DNA of 64,000 nt. Source: Streptomyces sp. RKAG293 (lineage in GTDB: Bacteria > Actinomycetota > Actinomycetes > Streptomycetales > Streptomycetaceae). How positions within the stretch are numbered: the stretch's first letter is position 1; each line of letters opens with the position of its first letter. Both the position numbers and the translations under genes were made by a program. Where the stretch lies: assembly GCF_023701745.1 (NCBI RefSeq), contig NZ_JAJOZB010000001.1:8975001-9039000 (forward strand), read 5' to 3'. Positions 25,905-35,019 of the stretch are shown in pieces. A model generated the notes under the pieces. The model was given only the letters and a program-made list of their open reading frames with translations, was not told the DNA's origin and ran no database searches.

Positions 25905-27730
25905 TCAGCCGCGCTGCTTGTCGAGTGCCTCGTCCAGGGTGCAGGCCGCCGTGATGAGCGACAGATGGGTGAACGCCTGCGGGAAGTTACCCAGTTGTTC
26001 GCCGCTCGGTCCCACCTCCTCCGCGAAGAGGCCGACGTGGTTGGCGTAGGTGTGCATCTTCTCGAACGTGTACCGCGCGGGCCGCAGTCGTCCCGCCCGG
26101 GCCAGTGCGTCCACGTAGAGGAAGGTGCACAGGCTGAAGGTGCCCTCGGAGCCGCGCAGGCCGTCGGGGGAGGCGGCCGGGTCGTAGCGGTAGACCAGGC
26201 TGTCGGAGACCAGCGTGCGGTCCATGGCGTCCAGGGTGGAGAGCCAGGACGGATCCCGGGGGGCGATGAATCCGACCCGGGGCATCAGCAGCAGCGAGGC
26301 GTCCAGAACGGCGTCCCCGCCGTAGTGCTGCACGTAGGCCTGCTCCTCCTCGCTCCAGCCGCGGGCCATGACCTGCTCGAGGATGGTGTCGCGGGCCTTG
26401 GTCCAGCGGTCGGTGTCGGCAGGCCGGCTGAACTCGGAGGCCAGCTTCAGACCGCGGTCGAAGGCGGCCCAGCACATCACCCGGCTATAGGTGAAGTCCT
26501 GGCGCCCGCCGCGGGTCTCCCAGATGCCCTCGTCGGGCCGGTCCCAGGAGTCGGCCAGCCAGTCCAGGGTGTCGGCGAGGATCTTCCACCCGCGATAGCC
26601 GGCCTGCACGGCGACCTCGCGCCCCTCCGACAGGCCGTAGAGCGCCTCGCCGTAGATGTCCAGCTGCAACTGGTCGGAGGCGGCATTGCCCAGCCGCACG
26701 GGGGCCGAACCTCGGTATCCCTCGAGGTGGTCGAGCGTCTCCTCCGTCAACAGCGGCTCCCCGTCGACCCGGTACATGATCTGGAGGGGCTCGCCGCCCT
26801 CTCCCGTCGACTCCCGCAGCCGGTCACCGAGCCAGTGCGTGAAGTCCGTGGCCTCCTCGACGAAGCCGAGGTCGAGCAGAGCCCGGATGGAGAGTGAGCC
26901 GTCGCGGACCCAGGTGTAGCGGTAGTCCCAGTTCCGTTCGCCGCCGACCTGTTCGGGCAGGCCCATGGTGGCTGCGGCGACCGGTGCGCCGGTGGGGGCG
27001 TAGGTGAGCAGTTTGAGGGTGATGGCGGAGCGGTTGACCATGTCGGGCCAGCGACCCCGGTAGTTGGAGCCCCGCACCCACCTCTGCCAGAAGTCGGCGG
27101 CATCCCACAGCTGTTGGGTGATCCCGTCGACGGTGGGCGGCGGCGGGAGCTGCCCGTCGCCGTCGCCGTCGCAGACGGTGAACACGGCCACTGCCTGCTG
27201 GCCGACGTTCAGCGTGATCGAGCCGCGCACGTCCTCACCGTCCCGCTCCAGCGGGACGGTGCTCTGGAGGTACGCGGTGACACCCGGTGCCCGGAAGGTG
27301 GCGCCGTCGGGAACCAGATCCAGTTGGTGGGCGGCCCGGGCGTAGTCGAATCGCGGCCGGCACTCGATGTCGAACTGGACTGTCCCCCGTACGGTGCGTA
27401 CGGCCCGTATCAGGGTGTGGCGGTCGCTCGGGGTGCGGCTGCGGTTGGGCGGCATCCAGTCGATCACCTCACCGACGCCGTCGGGGACATGAAGCGGGTC
27501 ACCAGGATGGCGGTCTCGGGGTAGTACAACTGCTTGCACGATGCATCCGGGTTGCTGGCCGTCATCCGGAAGTATCCGCCGCGGTCGTGGTCGAGCAGCG
27601 CGGCGAAGATGCTGGGGGAGTCGAACCGTGGGGCGGCGAACCAGTCGACGACGCCCTGCGAGGAAACCAGAGCGGCGGTCTGCAGATCGCCCACCAGTCC
27701 GTGATCGGCTATGGGGGGGTAGCGGTCCAT
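25905..27730 (-). pseudogene. Glycoside hydrolase family 15 (glucoamylase/trehalase type) with a frameshift near the N terminus
   Basis: About 607 residues after correction. The first 83 or so residues (ATG 27730 to about 27487; starts MDRYPPIADHGLVGDLQTAA, typical of GH15) are in one frame, which runs into a stop at 27464. The rest is in another frame, picking up at DGVGEVIDWMPP. One base appears lost in the run of four C (four G on the + strand at 27483-27486): RFMSP and DGVGEVIDW join perfectly with one extra base. The main part keeps the family motif NWDYRYTWVRDGSL and both likely catalytic Glu regions, DEGIWETRGGRQ and SEGTFSLCTFLYVDAL. GH15 enzymes release glucose from alpha-glucans or trehalose. 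First gene of the GH15-cyclase-GMC set. Confidence 0.85.
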
Positions 27731-27982
27731 GAGAATCCAATCTCCGACATATCACTACCTGATCCACTATCCGACAGGCTCCACGTGCGCGCCTCTGGGG
27801 ATTCCACCACCGCTCCTGACCTGCGCTCACGTGCTCCGACGCGCTCCTGGCGCCATGTGCTCCGGATTGCGGAACGCCGCGCCTGCGGTGTTACTGGAAG
27901 GACCGTCCGACCCATGACTTCCGGCGGCCCGGCTCCGGGTCGAGCGGACCTGGACGGGTGCCGGAGCGCGTGGAGGTTCAGG

Positions 27983-28936
27983 ATGGACATGATCCATGTC
28001 CGCGCGGTGAGCCCGCCGGACCTCACGAGCGAGGTGGTCGACCTGCTCGCCGGCGACCCCTGCGTCCTCAACCTGATCGTGCAGACCGGCGCCGCGCGAA
28101 ACCCGGACGGCGACGCGATCGCCTGCGACGTGCTCACGGGAGGGGCGAACGAGGTTCTGCACGGTCTGCGTGCGCTGGAGGTGGACCGCCGGGGCTCGAT
28201 CGTCATCGAACCGGTGGACATCGCCTTCTCAGGACGGGCGACCGACGCGGGAGCGCAGAAGCTCGGGCCACTGACCCGCTCGCCGGTCTGGGAACAGGTC
28301 GAGGCACGGATCTGGGCCCAGGGCAGGTATGCGCCGAGCTTCTATCTCTACCTGGTCATCGCGGGACTCATCGGTTCGGTCGGGATCGTCACCAACTCCC
28401 AGATCCTGATCGTCGCGGCCATGGTCGTGGGGCCCGAGTACGGCGCCATCGTCAGTATCGCGCTGGGCATCGACCGGGGCGACCGGGGGAGGGTCCGGAA
28501 GGGCCTGTTCGCCCTGTTCGTGGGCTTCCTGCTGACTGTCGTCATCACCTTCCTCTTCAGCCTCCTCATCCGTGGCTTCGATCTGCAGTCGCAGGCCTTC
28601 ACCGCGGGGCTGCGGCCCGTCTCCAACCTGATCAACACGCCCAACTTCTTCTCGTTCGCCGTGGCGGCCCTTGCCGGGATCGTCGGCATCATCTCGCTGA
28701 CCGAGGCCAGGACCAGTGCCCTGCTCGGCGTGTTCATCTCGGTCACGACGATTCCGGCCGCCGCGGACATCAGCGTTTCGGTGGCGTTCACCAGTTGGAG
28801 CAACGCCTGGGGATCGCTCGTCCAACTACTGGTCAACATCGTGGTGCTGATCGTGGTGGGCACCGCCACGCTCCGCTGCCAGCGGGCGATCTGGCGGAAG
28901 GTCGGCGCCCGGCACGCCCGCGCGGAGCAGCAGTAG
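27983..28936 (+). CDS. DUF389 family membrane protein
   Basis: A 317-residue protein. The N-terminal soluble part (about 1-110) is a small alpha/beta domain, followed by six predicted membrane helices with the DUF389 signature FYLYLVIAGLIGSVGIVTNS and ILIVAAMVVGPEYGAIVSIA. The C terminus is short and basic. The function of DUF389 proteins is not established to my knowledge. GGAGG at 27972 fixes ATG 27983; the frame is open further upstream without a site. It is divergent from the GH15 gene across about 250 bases and followed by the DUF2252 gene 68 bases later. Confidence 0.9.
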   Translation: MDMIHVRAVSPPDLTSEVVDLLAGDPCVLNLIVQTGAARNPDGDAIACDVLTGGANEVLHGLRALEVDRRGSIVIEPVDIAFSGRATDAGAQKLGPLTRSPVWEQVEARIWAQGRYAPSFYLYLVIAGLIGSVGIVTNSQILIVAAMVVGPEYGAIVSIALGIDRGDRGRVRKGLFALFVGFLLTVVITFLFSLLIRGFDLQSQAFTAGLRPVSNLINTPNFFSFAVAALAGIVGIISLTEARTSALLGVFISVTTIPAAADISVSVAFTSWSNAWGSLVQLLVNIVVLIVVGTATLRCQRAIWRKVGARHARAEQQ

Positions 28937-29004
28937 CGCTCAGATGATGCCGGAAGCGGCCATGTCCGCGATGATCCGATATGAGTGCATCCAGGAGGTA
29001 TCCG

Positions 29005-30441
29005 ATGACCGAGCACCCCGCCGCTAGGACCCGCCCCGTACCTGAGGCGACGCCTGCGGAACGAGCGGCACGCGGCAGGGCGGCCCGTCGTGACGTGCCC
29101 CGTTCGAGTCATGCTGAGTTCTCGCCGTCGGCGACCCGGCCCGATCCGCTGGGCATCCTCGAGAGCCAGTCGGCGACGCGGGTGCCCGAACTCGTGCCGA
29201 TCCGCTACGGGCGGATGACCGAGTCGCCTTTCCGCTTCTACCGCGGCGCCGCCGCGATCATGGCCGCCGACCTCGCCACCACCCCGGACTCAGGTATCAG
29301 GACCCAACTGTGCGGAGACGCGCATCTGCTGAACTTCCGCCTGCTCGCCTCGCCGGAACGCCGGCTGTTGTTCGACATCAACGACTTCGACGAGACGCTG
29401 CCCGGTCCCTGGGAATGGGATGTCAAGCGACTGGCGGCCAGCCTCGTCATCGCGGGCCGGGCCAACGGCTTCGCGGACGCGGAGCGCGCCGACATCGTGC
29501 GGGCGACCGTACGGTCCTACCGGGAGTCGATGATCCGGTTCGCGGGCATGGGCCATCTCGCCGTGTGGTACACGAAGATCGACGCGGATCGTCTCCAGGA
29601 AGTGGCGGCCGAGCAGTTGGCCAAGCGCGGCCGCAAGGGCGTGGCGCGAGCGCTCGCGAAGGCCAGGACCCGGGACAGTCTGCAGGCCTTCGACAAACTC
29701 ACCGAGGTGGTGGACGGGCAGACCCGGATCGTCGCGGACCCGCCGCTGCTCGTGTCGCTCGACGATCTGCTCCCCGACGTCGAACGCGGCGCCCTGGAGG
29801 AGGAGTTCCACCGGCTGATCGAGAGCTACGGCCGTAGCCTCACGTCGGACCGGCGCTCCCTGCTCGCAGGCTTCCGGCTGGTGGACGTGGCCCGCAAGGT
29901 GGTCGGCGTCGGCAGCGTCGGCACCCGATGCTGGATCTTCCTGCTGAGCGGCCGGGACGGCGACGACCCACTCTTCCTCCAGGCCAAGGAGGCCGACACC
30001 TCGGCGCTCGCCCCCTATGTGGGCGCGAGCGAGTACGAGAACCAGGGCGAGCGGGTGGTTGCGGGACAGCGGTTGATGCAGGCCGCGAGCGACATCTTCC
30101 TCGGCTGGCAGCGGGTGGACGGGATCGACGGGCGGCGCCGCGACTTCTACATCCGTCAGCTCCGTGACTGGAAGGGCATCGCCCAGCCGGAACTGATGGT
30201 GCCGAGGGGCATGAGGGCGTTCGGCGAGGTCTGCGGCACCACCCTGGCCCGCGCCCACGCGAGGTCCGGTGACCGGATCGCGATCGCCGGATACCTGGGG
30301 CGCGGCGACGTCTTCGACCGTGCGCTGACGACGTTCGCCGAGAGCTACGCCGACCAGAACGAGCGTGACCACCAGGCACTGGTGAAGGCGGTCAAGGACG
30401 GCCGAGTCACCGCCGCGCAGACCGAACCCGACTCCTCCTGA
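29005..30441 (+). CDS. DUF2252 family protein
   Basis: A 478-residue protein of the DUF2252 family, which has a kinase-like (aminoglycoside-phosphotransferase-related) look. Conserved parts visible: FYRGAAAIMAADLA near residue 80, CGDAHLLNFR near 105, and the likely metal site DINDFDETLPGPWEWDVKRLAASL. The C-terminal half includes VARKVVGVGSVGTRCWIFLL, QAKEA, GERVVAGQRLMQAASD and the end segment CGTTLARAHARSGD. The substrate is unknown. CAGGAGGT at 28992 decides for ATG 29005 over an in-frame ATG at 28981. Soluble, no signal peptide. Terminated by a hairpin at 30461. Confidence 0.92.
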   Translation: MTEHPAARTRPVPEATPAERAARGRAARRDVPRSSHAEFSPSATRPDPLGILESQSATRVPELVPIRYGRMTESPFRFYRGAAAIMAADLATTPDSGIRTQLCGDAHLLNFRLLASPERRLLFDINDFDETLPGPWEWDVKRLAASLVIAGRANGFADAERADIVRATVRSYRESMIRFAGMGHLAVWYTKIDADRLQEVAAEQLAKRGRKGVARALAKARTRDSLQAFDKLTEVVDGQTRIVADPPLLVSLDDLLPDVERGALEEEFHRLIESYGRSLTSDRRSLLAGFRLVDVARKVVGVGSVGTRCWIFLLSGRDGDDPLFLQAKEADTSALAPYVGASEYENQGERVVAGQRLMQAASDIFLGWQRVDGIDGRRRDFYIRQLRDWKGIAQPELMVPRGMRAFGEVCGTTLARAHARSGDRIAIAGYLGRGDVFDRALTTFAESYADQNERDHQALVKAVKDGRVTAAQTEPDSS

Positions 30442-30460
30442 GCGAGCCGGGAGAGGGGTA

Positions 30461-30478
30461 CGGACGGCACCCCGTCCG
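30461..30478 (+). terminator. Short hairpin after DUF2252 gene
   Basis: CGGACGG (30461-30467) pairs perfectly with CCGTCCG (30472-30478) around a 4-base loop, 20 bases after the stop. Confidence 0.5.
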
Positions 30479-30630
30479 GAGCGTTCCGGCCAGGACGCTG
30501 GGCCATCGGAATGGCAACCCGGCCGTCGTCGCCCCGTAGGGACCGGCACACCCGGGAGCATCGTCGTCGCGTGATATCACGGCATCGAAGACCTCGCGTG
30601 CCCGCCCGCCAGTGCTGAGAGACGGTGATC

Positions 30631-31977
30631 ATGTCGGCCGACGGTGTCGGGCAGTCGGGGGCGAACCCCAAAGACCCTTTCGCGCTGGTCCGCGCCCGCG
30701 GGTATCCGGTCCTGCTCGTGGTGGCCGCGGTTCTCGGCGTGCCGGTTTCGGCGGCGGCGTTCGGCTATCTCGCCCTCGTCTCCGAACTCCAGTCCCTGAC
30801 CTACACGGACCTCCCCACGGCACTGGGCTTCCACGGAACACCGTCCTGGTGGCCGGTGCCGCTCCTCGCCCTGGCAGGACTCCTGGTCGGCCTGACCATC
30901 CGGTACCTGCCGGGCGGGGGCGGCCACAAACCGGCCGAAGGGCTCGTGGCCAAGGGTCCGACACCGGCCGTCGATCTGCCCGGCATCGTGCTCGCAAGCA
31001 TCGCTTCGCTCGTCCTGGGCGTCGTCCTCGGCCCGGAGGCGCCGTTGATCGCGCTGGGCAGCGGGCTGGCCGTCGGCGCCGTACGCCTGGTCAAGAAGGA
31101 CTTTCCACCGGACGCGACCGCCGTGGTGGGGGTCGCCGGGAGCTTCGCCGCCATCAGCGCGCTGCTGGGGTCCCCGCTGATCGGAGCGTTCCTCCTGATG
31201 GAAGCGTCCGGCCTCGGCGGGGCGATGCTCGGGATGGTCCTGGTTCCGGGGCTGCTCGCGGCCGGAGTCGGCTCGCTCATCTTCACCGGCCTGGGCTCGT
31301 GGACCGGCCTGGGCACGTACTCTCTGGCCCTGCAGCAGGTGCCGCACACCGACCGGCCCGACATCGCCGCGTTCGGCTGGGCCATCGTGGTCGGGGTCGC
31401 AGCGGCCCTCGTCGGCACGGGGATCCGCCGGCTCGCCCTCTTCCTGCAAGCACGGGTCGAGCGGCGGCGGGTGGTGGCCACCGTGTTGGCGGGCACGGTC
31501 GTCGGCGTGATCGCGCTGGTCTACGCCGAAGGGACGGGCAACGAGGCGTCCGGGGTGCTGTACTCCGGGCAGAGCGCGCTCAACCCCCTGCTCAAAGGGT
31601 ATGCGGGGTACTCGATGGGCACCCTCCTGGTACTCGTGCTCTGCAAGGCGCTCGCGTACAGCGTGTCCCTGAGCAGCTTTCGGGGAGGCCCGATCTTTCC
31701 CGCGATGTTCGTGGGAGCGGCGGGCGGGCTCGCCCTCGCCCATCTGCCCGGACTGGACGTGACGTCCGGGTTCGCGATGGGCATCGGCGCGATGTGTGTG
31801 GCGATGCTGAAACTGCCGATGACCTCGGTGCTGCTGGCCACGCTGCTGCTGGGAACGGAGGGTCTCACCGTGATGCCCTTGGTGATCGTCGCGGTCGTGG
31901 TGTCCTACGTCATCTCGCTCAGACTCACTCCGGTTCCCGCCGACGTTCCCGCGGACGTTTCCACCGGCCACCCGTAG
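30631..31977 (+). CDS. ClC-type chloride channel/antiporter family protein
   Basis: A 448-residue membrane protein with about ten helices. ClC signature regions are visible: GPEAPLIALGSG (equivalent to the GxEGP selectivity-filter loop), GSPLIGAFLLME, and FRGGPIFPAMFVGAAGG (equivalent to GxFxP). No CBS domains are attached. Whether it is a channel or a Cl-/H+ exchanger cannot be decided. ATG 30631 is taken; GTG 30625 six bases upstream is also possible, with only a weak GAGA-type ribosome site. It is a single transcript ending at the strong terminator at 31991. Confidence 0.9.
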   Translation: MSADGVGQSGANPKDPFALVRARGYPVLLVVAAVLGVPVSAAAFGYLALVSELQSLTYTDLPTALGFHGTPSWWPVPLLALAGLLVGLTIRYLPGGGGHKPAEGLVAKGPTPAVDLPGIVLASIASLVLGVVLGPEAPLIALGSGLAVGAVRLVKKDFPPDATAVVGVAGSFAAISALLGSPLIGAFLLMEASGLGGAMLGMVLVPGLLAAGVGSLIFTGLGSWTGLGTYSLALQQVPHTDRPDIAAFGWAIVVGVAAALVGTGIRRLALFLQARVERRRVVATVLAGTVVGVIALVYAEGTGNEASGVLYSGQSALNPLLKGYAGYSMGTLLVLVLCKALAYSVSLSSFRGGPIFPAMFVGAAGGLALAHLPGLDVTSGFAMGIGAMCVAMLKLPMTSVLLATLLLGTEGLTVMPLVIVAVVVSYVISLRLTPVPADVPADVSTGHP

Positions 31978-31990
31978 CCCGAAGACCCGT

Positions 31991-32026
31991 TCGGGCGACT
32001 CGGCGCGTGCGAGCCGAGTCGCCCGA
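31991..32026 (+). terminator. Strong hairpin terminator
   Basis: Perfect 14-bp stem, TCGGGCGACTCGGC (31991-32004) with its complement at 32013-32026, 8-base loop, 14 bases after the ClC stop. Confidence 0.85.
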
Positions 32027-32052
32027 TACCGAATCCGACCTGGAGGCCGTAC

Positions 32053-32976
32053 GTGTCCGAGAGTCCTACCGGGCAGCAGATTCTGCTGCGCCATGGTGAG
32101 CAGACCGCTGTCATCGTGGAACTGGGCGGTGCGTTGCGTGACTACGCGGTCGAGGGTCGCCCGGTGCTCGACGGCTTCTCGGCCGATGAGCGCATCACGG
32201 GAGGCCGCGGTCAACTCCTCGTGCCCTGGCCGAACCGGATCGGGCAAGGCCGGTACCTCTGGAACGACCAGGACCTCCAACTCCCTCTGACCGAACCGGA
32301 GAGCGGCAACGCCATTCACGGGCTGCTGCGCTGGATGTCCTGGCAGGTGGTGGAACGCGAGGAGCACCGGGTACTTCTCGGCGCCACCCTGTGGCCGCAG
32401 CCCGGCTACCCGTTCCACCTCGACGTCCGCGTGGGGTACGTGCTCGGGGCGGACGGACTGACGGTGACGGTCGTCGCACACAACCTCGGCGAGGACACAG
32501 CACCCTACGGCGTTGGCCAGCACCCCTATCTGACCGTCGGCACCGAGGCTGTGGACGACGCGGTGCTCCTCGTCCCGGCCCGGAAATGGCTTCCGCTCGA
32601 CGATACGGGTATGCCCGTCGCGGCCGAGGATGTGACGGGGACACCGTTCGACTTCCGCACGGCCAAGGCCGTCGGCGGGCAGCGCCTGGACACGGCCTTC
32701 ACCGAACTGGAACGGGACTCCTCCGGTCGGGCCGTCGTGCGTCTCGCACATCCCTCGGGTTCGCACGGCACCGACCTGTGGCTCGGGGAGGGCGCCGGGT
32801 TCGTACAGGTGTATACCGGAGACACCCTGCCTGAGCGGCGCCGCCGGGGTATCGCGGTGGAGCCGATGTCCTGCCCGCCGAACGCGTTCCGGAGCCGTGA
32901 CGGTCTGGTGGCACTCGCACCCGGCGACCTGCACACGTTCCGTTGGGGTCTGCGAGTGTGGCGCCAACAGGACTGA
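32053..32976 (+). CDS. Aldose 1-epimerase family protein
   Basis: A 307-residue protein of the galactose mutarotase-like fold, which interconverts alpha and beta anomers of aldoses. Visible motifs: LLVPWPNRIGQGRY near residue 56, the first active-site His in AIHGLLRWMSW near 90, the second in GVGQHPYL near 155, and the C-terminal base region IAVEPMSCPPNAFRS with the likely catalytic Glu. Soluble, cytoplasmic. GTG 32053 has TGGAGG at 32041. Single gene between the ClC terminator and the convergent YrdC-like gene, only 22 bases apart. It could supply beta-glucose to the dehydrogenase at 16736, though it is 15 kb away. Confidence 0.93.
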   Translation: MSESPTGQQILLRHGEQTAVIVELGGALRDYAVEGRPVLDGFSADERITGGRGQLLVPWPNRIGQGRYLWNDQDLQLPLTEPESGNAIHGLLRWMSWQVVEREEHRVLLGATLWPQPGYPFHLDVRVGYVLGADGLTVTVVAHNLGEDTAPYGVGQHPYLTVGTEAVDDAVLLVPARKWLPLDDTGMPVAAEDVTGTPFDFRTAKAVGGQRLDTAFTELERDSSGRAVVRLAHPSGSHGTDLWLGEGAGFVQVYTGDTLPERRRRGIAVEPMSCPPNAFRSRDGLVALAPGDLHTFRWGLRVWRQQD

Positions 32977-32998
32977 CGGCACGTGGCAGGACGCGCGG

Positions 32999-33619
32999 CT
33001 ACTCGAACCGTGTGGTGTCGCCCGCCCCGCGGCGGAGGATCTCCGTCCCGCCGCCGGAGAAGTCGATGACGGTGGTGGGCTCGGTGCCGCAGTCGCCCGA
33101 GTCGACCACGGCGTCCACCACGTGATCGAGCAGTTCCTTGATCTCCCAGCCCTGTGTCATCGGCTCCGACTCGCCGGGCAGCAGCAGGGTGCTGGAGACG
33201 AGCGGCTCGCCGAGTTCGGCCAGCAGTGCCTGCGTCACGACGTGGTCCGGGATGCGCACGCCGACGGTCCGCTTCTTGGGGTGCTGCAGCTGGCGCGGTA
33301 CTTCCTTCGTCGCCGGCAGGATGAAGGTGTAGCTGCCCGGTGTCGCCGCCTTGACCGCCCGGAACACGTCGTTGTCGATCTGTACGAACTGCCCCAGTTG
33401 CGAGAAATTCTGGCAGATCAGAGTGAAGTGGTGCCGGTCATCGAGGTTCCGGATGGACCGGATGCGGTCGATGCCCTCACGGTTGCCCAGCCGGCAGCCC
33501 AGCGCGTAGCAGGAGTCCGTGGGGTACGCGACCAGCGAGCCGGACCGAATACTGTCGGCCACAGCGCTGATGATGCGCGGCTGGGGATTTTCGGGATGTA
33601 CGTCGAAGTATCGTGCCAT
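32999..33619 (-). CDS. L-threonylcarbamoyladenylate synthase family (Sua5/YciO/YrdC)
   Basis: A 206-residue protein of the YrdC-like fold. The N-terminal half has GSLVAYPTDSCYALGCRLGN, the nucleotide/threonine-binding start of the family, then IDRIRSIRNLDDRHHFTLI and PGSYTFILPAT. TsaC/Sua5 members make threonylcarbamoyl-AMP for the tRNA t6A modification. YciO paralogues look alike and the short C terminus and KKRTVGVRIPDHVVTQ pattern are rather YciO-like, so the reaction is not certain. The start is ATG 33619. It precedes the NHL gene on the same strand by about 1 kb of order but is transcribed away from it, ending convergent with the epimerase. Confidence 0.88.
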   Translation of the reverse strand: MARYFDVHPENPQPRIISAVADSIRSGSLVAYPTDSCYALGCRLGNREGIDRIRSIRNLDDRHHFTLICQNFSQLGQFVQIDNDVFRAVKAATPGSYTFILPATKEVPRQLQHPKKRTVGVRIPDHVVTQALLAELGEPLVSSTLLLPGESEPMTQGWEIKELLDHVVDAVVDSGDCGTEPTTVIDFSGGGTEILRRGAGDTTRFE

Positions 33620-33668
33620 CGGTCAAGACTAGGGCGCTTCTTCGGATCGGTATGCCAACCGAGGCCGC

Positions 33669-33701
33669 GGCAGCCGGGTCACATGGTCGTGCCCGGCTGC
33701 C
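33669..33701 (-). terminator. Hairpin terminator after NHL gene
   Basis: GGCAGCCGGG (33669-33678) pairs perfectly with CCCGGCTGCC (33692-33701); an inner CAC/GTG extends the stem. It lies 12 bases past the NHL stop on the minus strand. Confidence 0.72.
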
Positions 33702-33712
33702 CCGGAGAGTGC

Positions 33713-34663
33713 TCAGTTCCACCCAGGCCGTGTGCTCGTCGGCGGGAACGCGAGACCGGTCGGCGTGTTGAGGCCGGTGGAAGGAAGCGTGACCTGCCCG
33801 CCGCCCGTCTCCCGGACGCGCACCACCCGGTTGTTGAAGGCGTCGGCCACATAGAGGCCGCCGCGGCTGTCGAGCGCGAGTCCCAGCGGATCGCTCAGAC
33901 CGGCGATGGGCACCGTGCTCTGCGCACCGCTGTCCGCGGCCACCTTCACCACGCGGTTGTTGCCGCTGTCCGAGATGTAGAGGTCACCCTTGGCATTCAG
34001 CGCCAGCCCGGTCGGCTGGGAAAGGCCGACGGTGGGCACGGTGGTCTGACTGCTCCCGTCCGCGGAAACCCTGACGATCCGGTCGTTGACGAAGTCGGAG
34101 ATGTACAGCACTCCGTCGGCCTTCAGCGCCAGGCCCCAGGGATGCAGCAACCCCGTGGTGGGGACGGTCGTCTGACCGCCGCCGGCGGATACCTTGACGA
34201 CCCGGTCGTTGAAACTGTCGGCGATGTAGAGGCCGCCGGCGGCGTCGACGGCGAGCCCGAGCGGGCGCGACAGGTCGACGGTGGCCACCGTGGACTGCTC
34301 CCCGCCGCTCGGGGCCCGCTTCACCACCCGGTTGTTGCCGGTGTCGGAGACATAGAGATCTCCGGCGGTGTCCCACGCCATACCGGTCGGACGGACCAGG
34401 CCGTCGAAGGGAACCGTCGTCTGACCGCCACCGCCCGCGGGCAGTGTCACCACCCGGTTGTTGCCGTAGTCGGACACGTACAGCGGCTGGCCGGCGGGCC
34501 GGCCCGCGTCACCGGCCTGTGTCGCGTCCGCCGATCCGATCGGCAGCGCACAGAGCAACAGCAGTCCCGATACGGCCGCCAGCCGCCTCGTCCACCCCCT
34601 GTTCGTGCGGCCGGTAGCTGCCGAAGGTTCGCACGTTGGTGCTCCCGCTGTCCTGCGTTTCAC
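33713..34663 (-). CDS. Secreted NHL-repeat beta-propeller protein
   Basis: A 316-residue exported protein. A twin-basic start, a hydrophobic stretch AAVSGLLLLCALPIGSADA and an Ala-x-Ala-like cleavage site form a signal peptide (about 1-48). The rest is a six-bladed NHL propeller: repeats of about 42 residues with the pattern GNNRVV, TVPxxGLxxPxGLAxD, GxLYISDSxNxRVVKV. NHL propellers bind ligands or partners; this one lacks any enzymatic domain. The same repeat is the sensor of PknD-type kinases, but no kinase is fused or adjacent. The start is a GTG with GGGTGAG upstream. It ends at the hairpin at 33669. Confidence 0.9.
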   Translation of the reverse strand: MKRRTAGAPTCEPSAATGRTNRGWTRRLAAVSGLLLLCALPIGSADATQAGDAGRPAGQPLYVSDYGNNRVVTLPAGGGGQTTVPFDGLVRPTGMAWDTAGDLYVSDTGNNRVVKRAPSGGEQSTVATVDLSRPLGLAVDAAGGLYIADSFNDRVVKVSAGGGQTTVPTTGLLHPWGLALKADGVLYISDFVNDRIVRVSADGSSQTTVPTVGLSQPTGLALNAKGDLYISDSGNNRVVKVAADSGAQSTVPIAGLSDPLGLALDSRGGLYVADAFNNRVVRVRETGGGQVTLPSTGLNTPTGLAFPPTSTRPGWN

Positions 34664-35019
34664 GACTCACCCATCTGTTCTGGACGGTCGGCCCGTCGCC
34701 GTACCGGCCTCCGGAAACGGTCGGCACCGCGCGAAGGCATGGAACGGCGCCGCTGCTATGACGGACGGCCACCCACGGCAGACAGGACCGTCGGGCGCCC
34801 GCTCGGCCCGTCAACCGCCGACCCTAGGAAGCGGCGCCGGGGGAGTGCGGGAGCCACGCCATCGACCGGCACGGCGGCCACTCCAATGCTCCGCGCCTCA
34901 CGACGGGGAATCCGGGCCACTCATCGGAAACGCACGCACCAGATCCCGCCGGCCCGTCCTCCGGGCGGACCCGGGCAACCTCCCAGCGGTAGCTGAGGGA
35001 GCTCCTTCGGCGGTGCTCA
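34664..35019. other. Intergenic region between amidohydrolase and NHL genes
   Basis: 356 bases. I see no convincing gene; short frames here lack ribosome sites and codon bias. It should hold the promoter of the NHL gene and the transcript end of the amidohydrolase, but no clear element stands out. Confidence 0.5.
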
